Assembly (NCBI GenBank): GCA_024345305.1
Contig: BRON01000016.1
Coordinates: 806,001 to 870,000, forward strand
Direction: 5' to 3'
From: Mrakia gelida
Lineage: Eukaryota; Basidiomycota; Tremellomycetes; Cystofilobasidiales; Mrakiaceae
Length of the DNA: 64,000 nucleotides
The notes below the pieces were generated by a model that was given only the letters and a program-made list of their open reading frames with translations, made no database searches and had not been told where the DNA came from. Positions 21,401 through 32,418 of the stretch are shown here, piece after piece (positions within the stretch are counted from its first letter, which is position 1; each line of letters opens with the position of its first letter). A program made the translations under genes and the position numbers.

Positions 21401-23068
21401 TCCCCCTTCGACGCCTCTCCAACCTCGGCTTTCTCCTCCTCCACCAATGCTTCCATCCGAAACACGCTCTCTCCGTTCTCGGCCTCTGCTGGAGGCCCAT
21501 CGTCCGTACCCATAACCATCGCCGCGTCTCCTCGCTCTCTCGCCTCCGTCGCTTCCAAGAGATGAGCCTTGATCTGCCTCACTCTGCCGCTGAACCCCTC
21601 ATCGCTTAGTAGGAGATCCCTCCAATCCGCCTGTGGAAGATCTATCAGCCCATCGACGATCCTTCGAAGGAGTTGTTCGTCGAACTCGAGTGCTGGTTCG
21701 AATCGAAGGACGTGCTGGGTGATGATGCGTCGCATCGGAGGTTGAGGCGAGGGAGCTGGTGCGAGGGGAGCACTGGAAAGGACGTCCGAGGTGGGAGCTG
21801 GTGAAGGGTGGATGGGAAGGGTCGGAGAAGAGGTTTTGGCGGGTGGGACGAAGGCGGAAGGAGGAGGTGGAGGAGCGGCGGAGGGAGTGGGAGCTTGTTC
21901 GTCGACCGTGAGTCGTGTTCGCGAGGATTCGTCGAGAGGGATAACTTTCGCGGATGTCGTTGAGGGTTCTTCCTCGTTGATAGGAGAATTCGAGGGAATG
22001 AAAGCTGCTGAACCGGAGGGAGCGACGCGTTTCGAGCTTGGACCAGGTTCGGGAGAGGGAGAGCGAAGTCGTTTGGATGGATGAGCTGGAGGTGGAGGGA
22101 GCTGAAGAGTATGAGATGAAGTTGAGGATAGATCGGCTGCTGAGGATGGTACGATGGGTGAAGGTCGGCTGGCTTGGACTGGAGGAGGAGGAGGGAGCGA
22201 AGCGGGAGGAGGAGCAGCGACGAAGGGGAGGTCTTGCTTTGAAGGCGACGGGAGGATGAATTTGGAGGAGGATGGGTGTTTCTCGGCTGATTCAAGAGCT
22301 CCTGGTGGAGCTTGACCCTTCTGGATCGTGATCTGCTTCGCTGCTGCAACGTGAAAGGAGAAGAAGAACAATCAGCTCGAGGTCTTCTCCGCTCCACTTC
22401 TTGAGCTCTTTTCTCGCCGCAAAAGCGAACTTACCTGCGAATCCGTCGAACTTCTCGTCTCTCAACTGAAAGACCGCTCCCTTCTCAAACACAGCAGCAT
22501 AGTTCCTCGTCCCTCCGATCCCGGCGGCGGTCTCCCACTCCAAGCCTCGAAGGAGGATCGCGAAGGTCGGTTGAGATCCGTCTGCCTTCGGACTGCTCGC
22601 AACCCAGGATCCCTTGAGGAGGATTTTGAGCGGCTGATGGGTGGAATCGTCGGCGATGCATCTGAAGAATGAATCGAGGGAGATGTCAGCATGGCAGAGC
22701 CTTTGGAGGAGGGGAAGTAGGATGAAGCTCGAAGGGAGGGAAGGGAAGTCAAAGGTGAGCTCGACTCACAAGGTCAAGACCCTCCTCTCCTCACTCCACT
22801 GACGAACATCCACCACCCTTCCTGAGATGTAGTGATCATCGCTTGCAGGCGTATCCCTCGAGATGCCGTTGAGACTGATCCGTTGAGCTTGAGGGAAGGG
22901 AGCAGGTGGAGGTGGTCGAGGTCGCTTCCTTCCTTCGCCTCCTTCGTCCCTCCTTCGACTTCCTCCTCCGGTCTTGTCCTCCGAGAGAGAAGAGCGTCGT
23001 TTCCTCGAATGCTGATGATGAGAGTGCTTGCTGGAGCTAGCGATGGGAGGGGATGGATGGATCTCCAT
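18489..23068 (-). CDS. POT1-like telomere end-binding protein
   Basis: Probable protection-of-telomeres protein that binds single-stranded telomeric DNA in the nucleus. The start at 23068 opens a basic disordered N-terminus, then an OB-like segment (DDHYISGRVVDVRQW). A very long Pro/Ser-rich linker (roughly 22370-21060) follows. The Pot1-type OB fold is seen in YRYFCISDVKKQPLN, CVGIVTKIVGPTKSSK, DWYMIISLHDSTGFIDLKIF and PPVKINDVLLVRETPV. A second fold contains VKNYGRKLSRW and GRFVKLHNVKPRP. After another acidic/Pro-rich linker, the C-terminal OB region carries a C-x2-C-x10-C-x2-C zinc ribbon (CERC, CRNC, about 19055-18925), as in POT1 OB3 and RPA70. It ends at 18489. The main alternative is another OB-fold ssDNA protein of the RPA1 group, but the OB1 pattern favours POT1. 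It has more than ten introns. Confidence 0.75.
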
Positions 23069-23475
23069 GGAGGAGGAAAGTGGATGGGGAGCAAGTTGGA
23101 GGTGGAGGATCGGTGAGCTCGACGAGTTAAAAGCTCTTGAACTTTCGACGCGACCTCTTTCATCTCTCTTTTTTCAGGTGTCACTCTCGCCGTTCTCAAT
23201 ATGCTTATTGAGCTTTGATGCCACTCATCGTAGAGACACAGCGAAACTGGGACCAAATTGACTGAAGAAGCTGAGACGAGCAGAGAGCAAAGCAAAGGGA
23301 GGCGAGAGAGAAGAACTATGGACAACACAAGATCCTCGAGAGGATGTCCTTTTAGATACCGGACCAGAGGCCGTAGAGGGAAGCAGAGGGACCATCCCTG
23401 GGAGGGAAGAGGGCGAAAGAAGGGCATGTCAGCTCGGCGTCGACGATCTCCCGAGAAGTGCGACGCGTCCTCGAC
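23069..23475. other. spacer between POT1-like start and GH32 stop
   Basis: It contains the POT1-like promoter and the 3' flank of the GH32 gene. No coding segment is supported; plus-strand ORFs here lack family features. Confidence 0.5.
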
Positions 23476-26400
23476 TTACCAAACGAGTCCTCGCGAGCTG
23501 TTCTGGGCACGATCGGGCCAAGAGTTGACTGGAGAAAGATTGAAAGGAGTCAGAGACAGACGGTGAAGTCGAATAGAAGTAGATAGAACGAACCGAGTCC
23601 GTCCCAAAGCTCGAGACCGGAGGCTTTGACGGGAGATCCAGAACCAGCGACGGAGAGAAGTCCAGCGCCAGTCGAGTTCGAGAGCCAAGGGTACCTGAGA
23701 GTGACGTCGAGGTCAGTGAAGAGCTTGATTATCGAGACGGAGAGAAGGAGCTCACACTCGAGTAGTGATGGCAAGCTCGTCGTTCGCGAAGACTTCGACG
23801 ACGGAGTTGTCGACGAAAACCGTAAGGTTGAGGGTGAGAGTCTCCTGTCCGACGATGGGCCAGAGCTTGAGCTTTCCGGTCTCGGTAGCGTTTCCGTCTG
23901 TAAAGGAATCAAAGGGTCAGAACTGAGAGGCGACCGTGAGAAGACGCGACGAGAGGAGACTCACAGGACTTGATGAGGGAGCTCGCAGATCGGTTGATCG
24001 TCAAGTTCTGAGCCGAGATGTCGTAGAGAATGTCGGTGTACTCTTGATCGGAGGCAAGGACTCGGAATCCAACCTGAGCAGTCGAGTTGGCGGAGAACTC
24101 GAAAGAGCCAGCGCTGAGGAAGAAAAAGAGAGAGATGTCGACGCGTCAGTCTCGAATCGAGGCGAAAATTTGCTCGAGAGACTCACAGGACGTAGAATCG
24201 ATCAGTAGGCTGAGTCTCGAGTGCTTCGTATCCCTCTTTAACGTCCCTGCTAGCGAGCGCGGAGACGGCAGAGCCAGCCTTGTACGCAGAGACGGTTTCA
24301 GGGATGACATGTTGACCGAGCGTTTCGACGGTGATGGATCCGTCGGTCTCGTTCTTGACGGCCCAAGAAGCCTTCTCGTAGAGATCAGGGACTCGAGAGG
24401 CGTCGACGTTGGGGATGGTCTTAAGGTAGAGGTCTCGGAAGAGAGTGAACGCTCCCTGGTACCCTTGTTGAGTCGCGAGAACGAGGTTCTCGTCGTCCTC
24501 GTAGGTCCATCCGATGACGACCGATCGAGGCGAGTCTCCCTTGACGGGGAAAGCGACGAAGGCGTAAGATTGTCCCCAGTCCAGAACACCGCTGGAGAAG
24601 CGAAAGGGAGCGAGTCAGCGGCGAGGTCGAGAACGAACGGGAGAGGTCGACGAGACTGACGAGTAGATAATCTCAGTGTTGACGCTTCCATCGGCCCGAG
24701 CAGAGTACTCCACAGCAGACCAGAGAGGCCAGTGAGCTTGATGATCAGGTCGACCTTGCTCGGTTCCGTAAGAGACGAAGTCGCGAGCAGCTTCGGACGC
24801 GTCGTCGGTTGCGTCTCCTGTAGAGTTGAGACGAGAAACGAAGGCCGTTTCGAAGTTGCTTCCAAAGTCTGAGAGGAAGGGAACAGAAGAGAAAGTGGTC
24901 GTGAGCTCGCGAAAAAGGGAGCGATGAAAGCGAGACCCCGACTCACTCCCGCTCCACTCAGACCAACTCGACTTGACTCCTCCGACTCCTCCTCCGCCAG
25001 CCTCTCCCACGAACCCCCCCAAGTACTCCCACTCAAGAGCGTTTCCATCTTCCTTCTGTCGGTAGAGCCAGAGCTTGGGTCCGACGTCGTGTCGACCTCC
25101 AGAGATGGTCGCGAAGTGAGTTCCGTTGGCGACCGAGGTTGCGTTGGTCGACGCGATGAGAGCGGAGAGCTGAGGAGATCGGAAGATGTAAGGGTCTCGG
25201 AATCCAGCTGGAGAGTTCGAAGCGAGTCAACGTCAGCTTCGAGAGAGAAACGGAGAGAACGAGTGAACGAGCTTTAGAACTCACTGACGTTCCTCTCGGG
25301 CCAGTTCGTCAGGACGGGATTGCCTCCGTTACCGAAGGGAAGCTTGATCCAAGACGCTCCTCCATCCTCCGTCCAAGCTAGAGAGCAAGATAGGAGCGAA
25401 GGTGGGTCAGTGACGAGAAGAACGGAGAGGTTCGTGGACGCGACGCGACTCACCGATCGATTGAGTTTCAGCTCCCTCTTCCTCTCCTCCAGGGGCAGTC
25501 GCTCCGAGTCGAGAGGTGTAGGTCGAGGTGTAGAGGATGGTTGGGTATCCGTTGTGTCCAGGGTTGAGGATGGATCCGTCGAAGACTCCTCGAATGTCGT
25601 AGATCTCGGAAGGCCACTGCGACGACGCGTCGGAACGAAAACAACGATCAGGCTCGTTTCAAGAAACAGAAGAGGGAGAATGCTCGCTCAACGCACGATG
25701 GTCTTGGCTCCCTCATGTCCCTCGTCTGAAGCGAAGAAGGGAAAGAACTTGTCAGCTTGAGTCGAGGAAGAAAGAGGGTCGAGGGAAAGGCAGGGCTGAA
25801 CGAACAGTCGTAGAAATGCGTCATGTCGGGCGACCAGGCTGCTCCTTGAGAGACTGCGAGACGAGAAGAACATAGTCAGAGCCACTCCGCAATGAGAGTG
25901 AGTGTTTGAGCTCACTGTTTCCCCATTGAATATGCTTTTGGAACGAGATCGAGGATGAGGAGAGGGGAGGAGCGAAAGAGAGCGAGGGAGGAGAAAGTCA
26001 GCCGACCGACTCTTTTGCTTCAAACAGACCTGAGTCCGCTCACGAACCTGAGGATGAGACTGATATCCGATGTGGATCGTTCCATCGTCGCGCTGGTACA
26101 TCCCCATCGGGTCTAAAGAGAAGAGGACGAAAGAAGAAGAGCGTCAGCTTGGCTTTCGTTCAGCCCATCTCGTCACCTCCCTCGTTTGATGACCTCCTCT
26201 CTCCTCAAGGCGAGCACTGCCAGAACCCAAACACTCACCGTTCATCCATCCCTCTGGTGCGATGAAACGAGCCTTGGGTCTGAAGGTCGTAAAGAGGGTT
26301 GCGTTGCCGCAGAGAGTGAGATCTCCTGGAGCTTTCGACTGGTCCAAATCGCATTCCGAAGGAGATGTCGAGTTGTTGGGGAGCTCGCTTTGCCTCTTGA

Positions 26401-26491
26401 TAGACCGAAGGCCTGGGAGATCGAGTTCAGCTGCTCGAGGGAAGGCGTTTGCGACTGCGACCGCTGAGGTGAGGAGGAGGAGAGACAGCAT
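23476..26491 (-). CDS. secreted GH32 beta-fructofuranosidase
   Basis: Glycoside hydrolase family 32 enzyme that cleaves or transfers fructose from sucrose or fructans outside the cell. I choose the Met at 26491 rather than 26527 because it directly opens a signal peptide (MLSLLLLTSAVAVANA). The nucleophile Asp is in WMNDPMG, its codon split by an intron; IHIGYQSHP follows. The transition-state Asp is in GFRDPYIF. The general-acid Glu is probably in FGSNFETAF, not the EC motif of yeast Suc2. NFETA-type sites also occur in fungal fructosyltransferases, so sucrose hydrolysis versus transfer cannot be decided. The C-terminal beta-sandwich includes VFVDNSVVEVFANDELAIT and ends with AQNSSRGLVW. Several N-glycosylation sites are present. 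It has more than ten introns. Confidence 0.92.
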
Positions 26492-28308
26492 TGAGGTCGA
26501 TGGTTGTGGTTCGAGGTCAAGATGCAAAGACAGAAGAAGAAGCAGGAACCAGGTCGAAGTCGAGTTGAAAAAGAGAGCGGCTTGGAACCACGAGGTCAGG
26601 CTAAGGTGATGCTAGCGAAGGGAGGGAAGGGAGTAGATCAAGACAAAGGACCGAGGTCAAACGTCAAGGCGGCAACTTCTGCCACTCGCCCGCCTAGACC
26701 TCTGTTGACGCCGAGCGGGCAGATCCAAGAGAGAGAGAAGGCGAATGAGCGCGTTCTACCAAGTCCGAAAGCAGGTCCAGCAGCGGCAGCAGAATGAGGG
26801 AGGGAAGGGGAGGGAAGATCGAAGTCGAGCTCAGCGCCGAGTTGACCTCGAGATTTGAACGCGACCGATCCGATGCCAGAATGAAAATGTACATGAGAGA
26901 AGGGTGAGATGTCGATGCTGATGCTGCTGTAGCGACCTCCTTGTTTGAGCATCTCGCAGAAATGTTGAATGCGGTTGGGGGACGACTTTTGGAAGCACCA
27001 AATTGAACCTCTCGTCTTCCTTCGTCGGACGTCCATCATCATCTCCCCTCCCATCTCTTTTCACTCCTTTCTCTCCTTCTTCGTTCGGTCACCCCATCTC
27101 TCAACTTGGCCATCATATCAACATCGGAGCCGGCGTGCCTTCTTCCAGGTCGGACCACGCCGCCCCAGCACCTCGAGCGGTCAAGAGGACGAGCTCACCA
27201 AAATCTTCAGGGAAGGAGGGGAGGGCTGAAGGGAGGGTTAGCTCTGGTTCTCGTTCGTGAGTGCCTCGTATCCACCCTTGGGCTCTGGCTGAAGGTCAGC
27301 TCGCTCCCCCATCAAGGGACTCAGAGCTCGCAGAGAATTTGCTTGCTCTGAGTTTCCTTCTTTGAGGACGAGCTCGCCCCTCCTGCTTCCCTCCTCCCTC
27401 TCTCCCCATCTCGTCCAGCTCCTCCTCATGTGCCTTCGAGCAACGAAGACTACGAAACCAAAGCATCGATGGATTCCATATCCTCCCTTTCGCTTTTGTT
27501 TTCGTCGTCTTCGTTCCTCGTCGCTCACGCGGAAGTCAACAAGCTGCTCAAAGGAAGGAAGGGAGAGCTCGAAGACTCTCGTCGTTCTCTTCCCCTCCCT
27601 CTCCTTCCTTCTCTTCATCTCTCCCCCCCCCACTCTCTCTCCCTCTTTCACTCTTCATCTTCATTCCACACTCTATCATCTCCCCCATCCTCCGATCTAT
27701 CTCTCCCTTCTTTCTCCATCTCCCCATCTCTCCCCTTCCCTCTTCACCTCCTCGGACGAAGCACACCGTCTTCCCCTTTGAGCTCCTCCTCATGGGAAGA
27801 TTGTCGCTCAGCGTCCGTAGATTGAACCTTCTTAGGCCATTTATTGCGTCCTCGACCTGCATCTGCATCGTTGGAAGATCCACTTGGGTGGACGCTATGC
27901 TTTGGCCAGACAGATCTCCACGACGACGAAGGACCTCTTCCCTCTTCGTTCTCCTTCCGTCTTCGCGTCGCTTTGCGTAGCCTGTCTTCCTCTTTCTATG
28001 TGTTTCGCGTTTATGCATGACGTTCAGACATCATCTCTCGTTGTGCCTCGCGAGAGCTCGGGCGACCTCCAAGCGACGTCGCGAAGTGAGCTCGGATCGA
28101 ATCGAAGAACGCTCGCGGTGAGAAGTTAGCTGCTTGGGCTCGTCTGGTTTCGCCGTCGGAGAGAGGATGAAAGAATATAGCATACGCTCGTGCTCGTGAC
28201 TGTGAAAAGGCAATCCTGGAAACCCTACAAAACAGACGACGAAAGCTCGCGACGCGTCGAGGGGACCGAACGACGCGTCCGTCCTCCCTCCCTCCCTCCC
28301 TCCCTCCC
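26492..28308. other. gene-poor 1.8 kb interval with low-complexity tracts
   Basis: It includes the GH32 promoter and the 3' flank of the MYND gene. The plus strand at 27590-27760 is a CT-rich run and 28285-28310 a CCCT/CCTC repeat. On the minus strand, a stretch at about 27895-27782 (DLPTMQMQVEDAINGLRRFN) and one ending at 27238 (KGGYEALTNENQS) look faintly protein-like, but I could not join them with plausible splice sites. Confidence 0.35.
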
Positions 28309-28310
28309 TC
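28285..28310 (+). repeat. CCCT/CCTC simple repeat
   Basis: A short pyrimidine tandem run immediately downstream of the MYND stop codon. It is one of many such tracts in this window. Confidence 0.8.
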
Positions 28311-29585
28311 ACCACTTGTGCTCGACGCACGAGAGTTTGTGACGTTTCCAGTGAGCGAGTTGGTGAGCTGTAGGACGAGGCACGAGTCGATCATTTTCGG
28401 TTCAGCGAGGGACAGAGGGAAGGTCGACTCGACGACGAACCTTTGGAACAGTATCGGACAACGAGACACTGAAGCGACGGAGAGGACGGCGCCGTCAGCA
28501 TCGACGTTGAGAAAAGAAGAAGGCGATCAAGGGGACTCACTCGACTGCAAGCCTGCATCTGTTCTCCTGGAGGAAGCTCGATGCACTCATGAAGTCCGAC
28601 AACTCGGTCTCGCTTCGCCTCACAACTCCACCAGACGGTACCTCCCGGAAGCGCCAACAGGGTCGTCCTGAACCCTTCCATAGTCCTATCCCCGCTCGCT
28701 AAGACTCGCATCGCATCCACGTTCTCCCCGATTGACGGCGACGGATTCTTCAAGAGGAAGCGTTGGACTCGATCCGCTGCTCGGCGAAGACCTGCTCTGG
28801 TTGCTGGAGAGAGGACCGGAAGTCCGTTGTTGGGTGGGAGGTGCATGAGGAGGATCTGGGAGATGATTCGGAAGAGAGGAAGAAGACGGCTGAAGATGGG
28901 TTCAGCGACCGAGGGTTCCTTTGAGGAGCGGGCGAAAGACCAAGAGACGACGTGTCAGCGACTCGATCTTCAGAGCTGAGGGTCTCTCTGGCGTCTTTCC
29001 AAGCAAAAAGTATAGGCCTGCTCACGGTATAGATCCATTCGGGAATGGTTGCGATCCTGTCAGCCAATCTTGTGTGGTAGGTTCGAGCCTCGTCGTTGTG
29101 AGCTCGAACGAATCGAGGGAAGGAAGGGTAGAGCATCAGGTTGAAGAGCCAGCCACTATAGAGGACCCAGGAGTTGGTGATCTGAGGTCCAATAACGGGG
29201 AGATCGAAAGGATCCGCCAAGAAGGATCGCAGGAAGGAAGGGAGGTACGAAGCTAGGACGGTGTTCTTCGATGATGGAGTCGAGAAGGAGAGACGATGAG
29301 CTCGGGATGTCCACAGCTCCCGAGAACGAATTCGGCAACGTACCATGAAGTTGTCTCGGGCAAGACTAGATACCTGAAACCCAGCCTGCGAGATCGAGGA
29401 GGGAGTCCAGGATCAGTACGTGGAAGAAAGGAGGGAAACCAAAGAAGCTTGCAGCGACTCACGACGATCTCCATTGCTTGCCAAAGACTCTCCGAAGTGT
29501 CCCCAAGAAGCTTGACGGGACCAACGTCGATACCCTCCTCGAGACGTAGAAGTGAAGCGAACTTGTAAGCCTTGGGATCGAGCAT
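28309..29585 (-). CDS. MYND zinc-finger protein, first paralogue
   Basis: The start at 29585 gives MLDPKAYKFASLLRLEEG, then helical segments rich in aromatic residues (SWVLYSGWLFNLMLYPSF and RTYHTRLADRIATIPEWIY). The C-terminus is a MYND-type zinc finger: CEAKRDRVVGLHEC, then, across an intron at 28398 and below, ACSRCLVVRYCSKAHQ joined to LAHWKRHKLSCVEHKW, with TGA at 28311-28309. MYND fingers usually bind proline-rich partner proteins; no SET or other catalytic domain was seen, so the role is unknown. A paralogue lies at 62809-64000 with the same layout. It diverges from the Gon7-like gene across 134 bp. Exon borders near 29250-29380 are uncertain. Confidence 0.75.
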
Positions 29586-29719
29586 GGGAAGGAAGGGAGA
29601 TGGTGTTGAAGGGGAAGCTCGAACTCTGAAGAGCTCGAGCTCAATTTCCCTTTCCTTCCTTCCGAACCGTCAGCGTCTTTATCTTCAGCTTCTCAGATCC
29701 CTCCCTTTCGACGCTCAGG
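29586..29719. promoter_or_regulatory. 134-bp divergent promoter
   Basis: It separates the start codons of the MYND gene and the Gon7-like gene, which face away from each other, so both transcripts must start within or near it. No factor site was recognised. Confidence 0.6.
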
Positions 29720-30091
29720 ATGTCCCCTTCGATCCTCAAGACGACCTACTCCTTCACAACACCTTCCAACCCCGTCAACCCTCCTCCTCCTCATCCCTCA
29801 CCTATCCTCGCCGAGCTCCCTCCTCCGCTCCCTACCCTCCCGACTCCCATCCCTACCGACCACCTCTCGGACAAAGCGGAAGTCAAAAGCATAGCAGAAC
29901 CTACGGGACTCTACGGACCTCTCCTCTCAGCCATGGCGCACGTCAGAGCGAAGGTGAACGACGAGTTGACGAGCTGGAAGGAATGGGAGGACAAGGAGTT
30001 TGGAGGGGTCGGTTTGGGAGGCTCGAAGAAGAAGGATACAGCAGGGAAGAAGGTCGAGAGTGAAGGAGAGGATGAGGAAGAGGAGGATTGA
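29720..30091 (+). CDS. probable EKC/KEOPS subunit Gon7-like protein
   Basis: A single exon of 123 residues. It has an N-terminal YSFTTP strand, a proline-rich middle, then a helix of the pattern LLSAMAHVRAKVNDELTSW, and an acidic-basic tail ending EEEED. The size and the helix (a basic position, then N-x-x-LT) resemble fungal Gon7, which binds Pcc1 in the KEOPS complex that makes the tRNA t6A modification. The similarity is recalled from the family pattern, and low-complexity parts weaken it. A small unrelated protein remains possible. Confidence 0.45.
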   Translation: MSPSILKTTYSFTTPSNPVNPPPPHPSPILAELPPPLPTLPTPIPTDHLSDKAEVKSIAEPTGLYGPLLSAMAHVRAKVNDELTSWKEWEDKEFGGVGLGGSKKKDTAGKKVESEGEDEEEED

Positions 30092-30683
30092 GTGACGTTT
30101 GGCACGATTGGAATCGGCAAACGGGAGAGGGACGAACTCGAGGAGGAAGGGGAGGAGGAGGACATGTTGAGCTCGAGGTTCGTTCGTTCTCTCGTTTACC
30201 CTCGCTACCCCTCGATTCCAGGCCAGCTCGCTTGCTCGCATCCACTTACTGATGGTACAAGCCTGCTCTTCCTTCTTTCAGCTGCATCCTCTCCCGAAAC
30301 CAGCGCTGCCCATCGACGGGAAACGCGAAGGAGGATCGCTCGTCTCGCCCCTCGCCCTTCCCACTCGCACGACTTCTCCCCTGCTTCACCTCGCCATCAG
30401 AGCGTCGCAGGATCGGAAGGAATATTTGATAACATCCCCACTCGGATCTTCGAGAGCGAAGCCGGCGTCGACGTTGAGAGGAAAGGCAGGACGAACACGT
30501 TCAACAACTGCTCACGAGGCGACGCGTCTCGTCTTTAGTTTGAACCCTGTTCCACGAGTTCGTGCTTGAGTTCCTGGTCTCTCCCTCGAGCTCGACTGGT
30601 CCGTTGGTCTTCGAAGTGGCAGTGCCATGCCCATTCGTACAAATCAAGACAGTAAACGAACACCACGCTCAACCTCATCCCCA
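30092..30683. other. convergent spacer with a possible small ORF
   Basis: It lies between the convergent Gon7-like and coiled-coil genes. A plus-strand open frame to 30569 has an intron-like acceptor (CTTTCAG) near 30282 followed by protein-like sequence (DRKEYLITSPLGSSRAKP). No upstream start exon fits the phase, so I do not call a gene. Confidence 0.35.
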
Positions 30684-31511
30684 TCACTCTTCCTCAACCT
30701 TCACCTCCCTCCCTCGAGCATCATCTCTCGCACAAAGCTCATCCGCCAGCTCCTTGATACGATCATCCTTCGACCACAACATCGCTTCCCTCTCCTCCCT
30801 CTCGTCCCCCAAGGACTTCCTCAACTGCTTGATCTCCCTCTCCAAACCACCAGAAACAACCCTCGCCTCGGCCGTCTCTCTTCGCGCCGCCAACGACTCC
30901 TCCCTCGCCTCGTCCCAGTACACCCCGAACTTCTTCCTACACTTGTTCTCCAGCCCCTTAATCTCCTTCCTCAACTCGTCTGCCAACTCCTGTCCCTCCA
31001 TGGTCACTCTGTCGACGAGAGCGACGTACTCCTCAGCAGCGACGGCTGTGATTTGATCCTCCACCGATTCGACGTCGTCGGGATGAGCTTGGGATTGACC
31101 TTCAGTGGCGAGGAGGAGGGAGGAGGTGCTAGCGGAAGTGGAGGGTTCGAAGGTGGAGAGGGTTTCGGGTAGGAACGATCTCGAGCGAGCGGGACCTCGA
31201 GGACGAGCTGCGAGAACGGGAGAGAAGGAGAGCGAAGGTCAACGTCACGTCGGACCCTGCTTGTAGAAGTCTCCTGGAACCGCCTCGTTGAGAGAGCCGG
31301 AGACTCTGCCGAGGGTCGAGATGGCTCGTGGGAGAGGATCGAGCAGAAACTCACGGGAAGCAAGGGAGGGCTCTCCTGGCTGACTCGTCTTCCTTCGAGA
31401 GGGGTATGTTTCGAACGACAAGCAGTTCTTCGTCAGGGCTCTCATCGCGGTTGAAGCAGGGACGGAGAACTGGGGACGACGGAAGACCAACTCACGACGC
31501 GACGAAGACAT
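30684..31511 (-). CDS. small coiled-coil protein of unknown function
   Basis: The start at 31511 gives MSSSR, then a single intron of about 280 nt (GTGAGT donor at about 31495, acceptor near 31210) joins in phase to PRPRGPARSRSFLPETL. A Ser-rich segment leads to about 120 residues of charged heptad-like helix (LADELRKEIKGLENKCRK, LEREIKQLRKSL, IKELADELCARD), ending in KVEEE. This predicts a coiled coil, perhaps a structural or complex subunit. No family was recognised. The long intron could hide another exon. Confidence 0.55.
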
Positions 31512-31867
31512 GGGAAGCGAAGGTGATGGTTGGAGGACTGGGAGGTTCGAACTCTTCTGGAACGTTCATAGATCATCCAACCGAACGATTCTTCTAGATC
31601 TGACTGATTTGGGGAAGGGGGAGGTGAGGTCCGAGCTTGGCTGCCCTGATCGATCGACGCGACCCGCTTTCGAACCTTTTGAGCTCGAAAGCCTCGACCC
31701 GTCCCTTCCACCTTCCAACCACCATCATCAACCCAACGAACGAACTTGCTGAATTGTACCTCAACTCCATCGTATCTCAACATCTCGGTGAGTCGAGGAA
31801 TCCTCGTCGAAGACAACAGCGAGGTTCACACTAATCCACCTGCCCGACGACGTGTTCTCAGATCAGC
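31512..31867. promoter_or_regulatory. divergent promoter region
   Basis: It lies between the start codons of two small genes facing away from each other. Open frames inside it show no family features, though an extra 5' exon of the plus-strand gene cannot be excluded. Confidence 0.4.
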
Positions 31868-32418
31868 ATGCACTCCCGCTCGCCAGCACCCTCCCCTCCT
31901 TCATCTCCATGTCACTCAATCTTCGAGCTTCCTCCAGCCCCCAAACGGTCTCGAATCCTCCACCCAGACCTTCAGGTAGCCACTGGGTGCGAGTTCGACT
32001 TCGAGCTCAGGTTCAAACTCGGTCAGTCTTGTTTTTCTTCTTTCCCTCTCCGTCTCATTCCTGCTTCTGAATCTGACTGATCTCAATGTTTCTCGTCGAC
32101 TCACCAGGTGTCGCAGAGATCTTCGACGAAGCCGCTCGCCTCAGGCACACCATCGAAGAACGCACTCTCGCGCGACGGGAGATGCTCGAGCAGACGAGGG
32201 CGTACATGTTGAGTGGCGGCTCTATGCCTCCGCCGCCGTTCGTCGAGATGGTGCTGAGGGAGAAGAGGGAGAAGGAGGCTGCTCAGAGGGAGGCTGATCT
32301 GAGGACGAAGGAGACGGTTGCGAGCGAGAAGAAGAACGCGTCGAGACGGGAGGGGCAGGGAGTTCAGGAGAAGAGGAGGTCTTCGAAGGGAAGAGGTCGA
32401 GGCAAGAAGGCTAAGTAG
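31868..32418 (+). CDS. small charged nuclear-type protein of unknown function
   Basis: Two exons. The first, from 31868, is Ser/Pro-rich with a basic patch (APKRSR). The second follows an intron with branch CTGAC and CACCAG (about 32021-32107) and reads VAEIFDEAARLRHTIEERT, a long helix, MPPPPFVEMV, and a very basic tail ending GRGRGKKAK that looks like a nuclear or RNA-binding signal. It is about 155 residues. No family was recognised. The start is a choice: an upstream exon is possible. Confidence 0.5.

Noticed and set aside
27238..28018. Possible small minus-strand gene
   Set aside because: The apparent terminal exon has a CTGAC only about 5 nt from its acceptor, unlike all convincing introns here, and no chain of exons could be built.
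30092..30569. Possible small plus-strand gene after the Gon7-like gene
   Set aside because: The exon after the CTTTCAG acceptor is open and looks plausible, but no upstream start exon has the right phase. Left as a note in the spacer entry.
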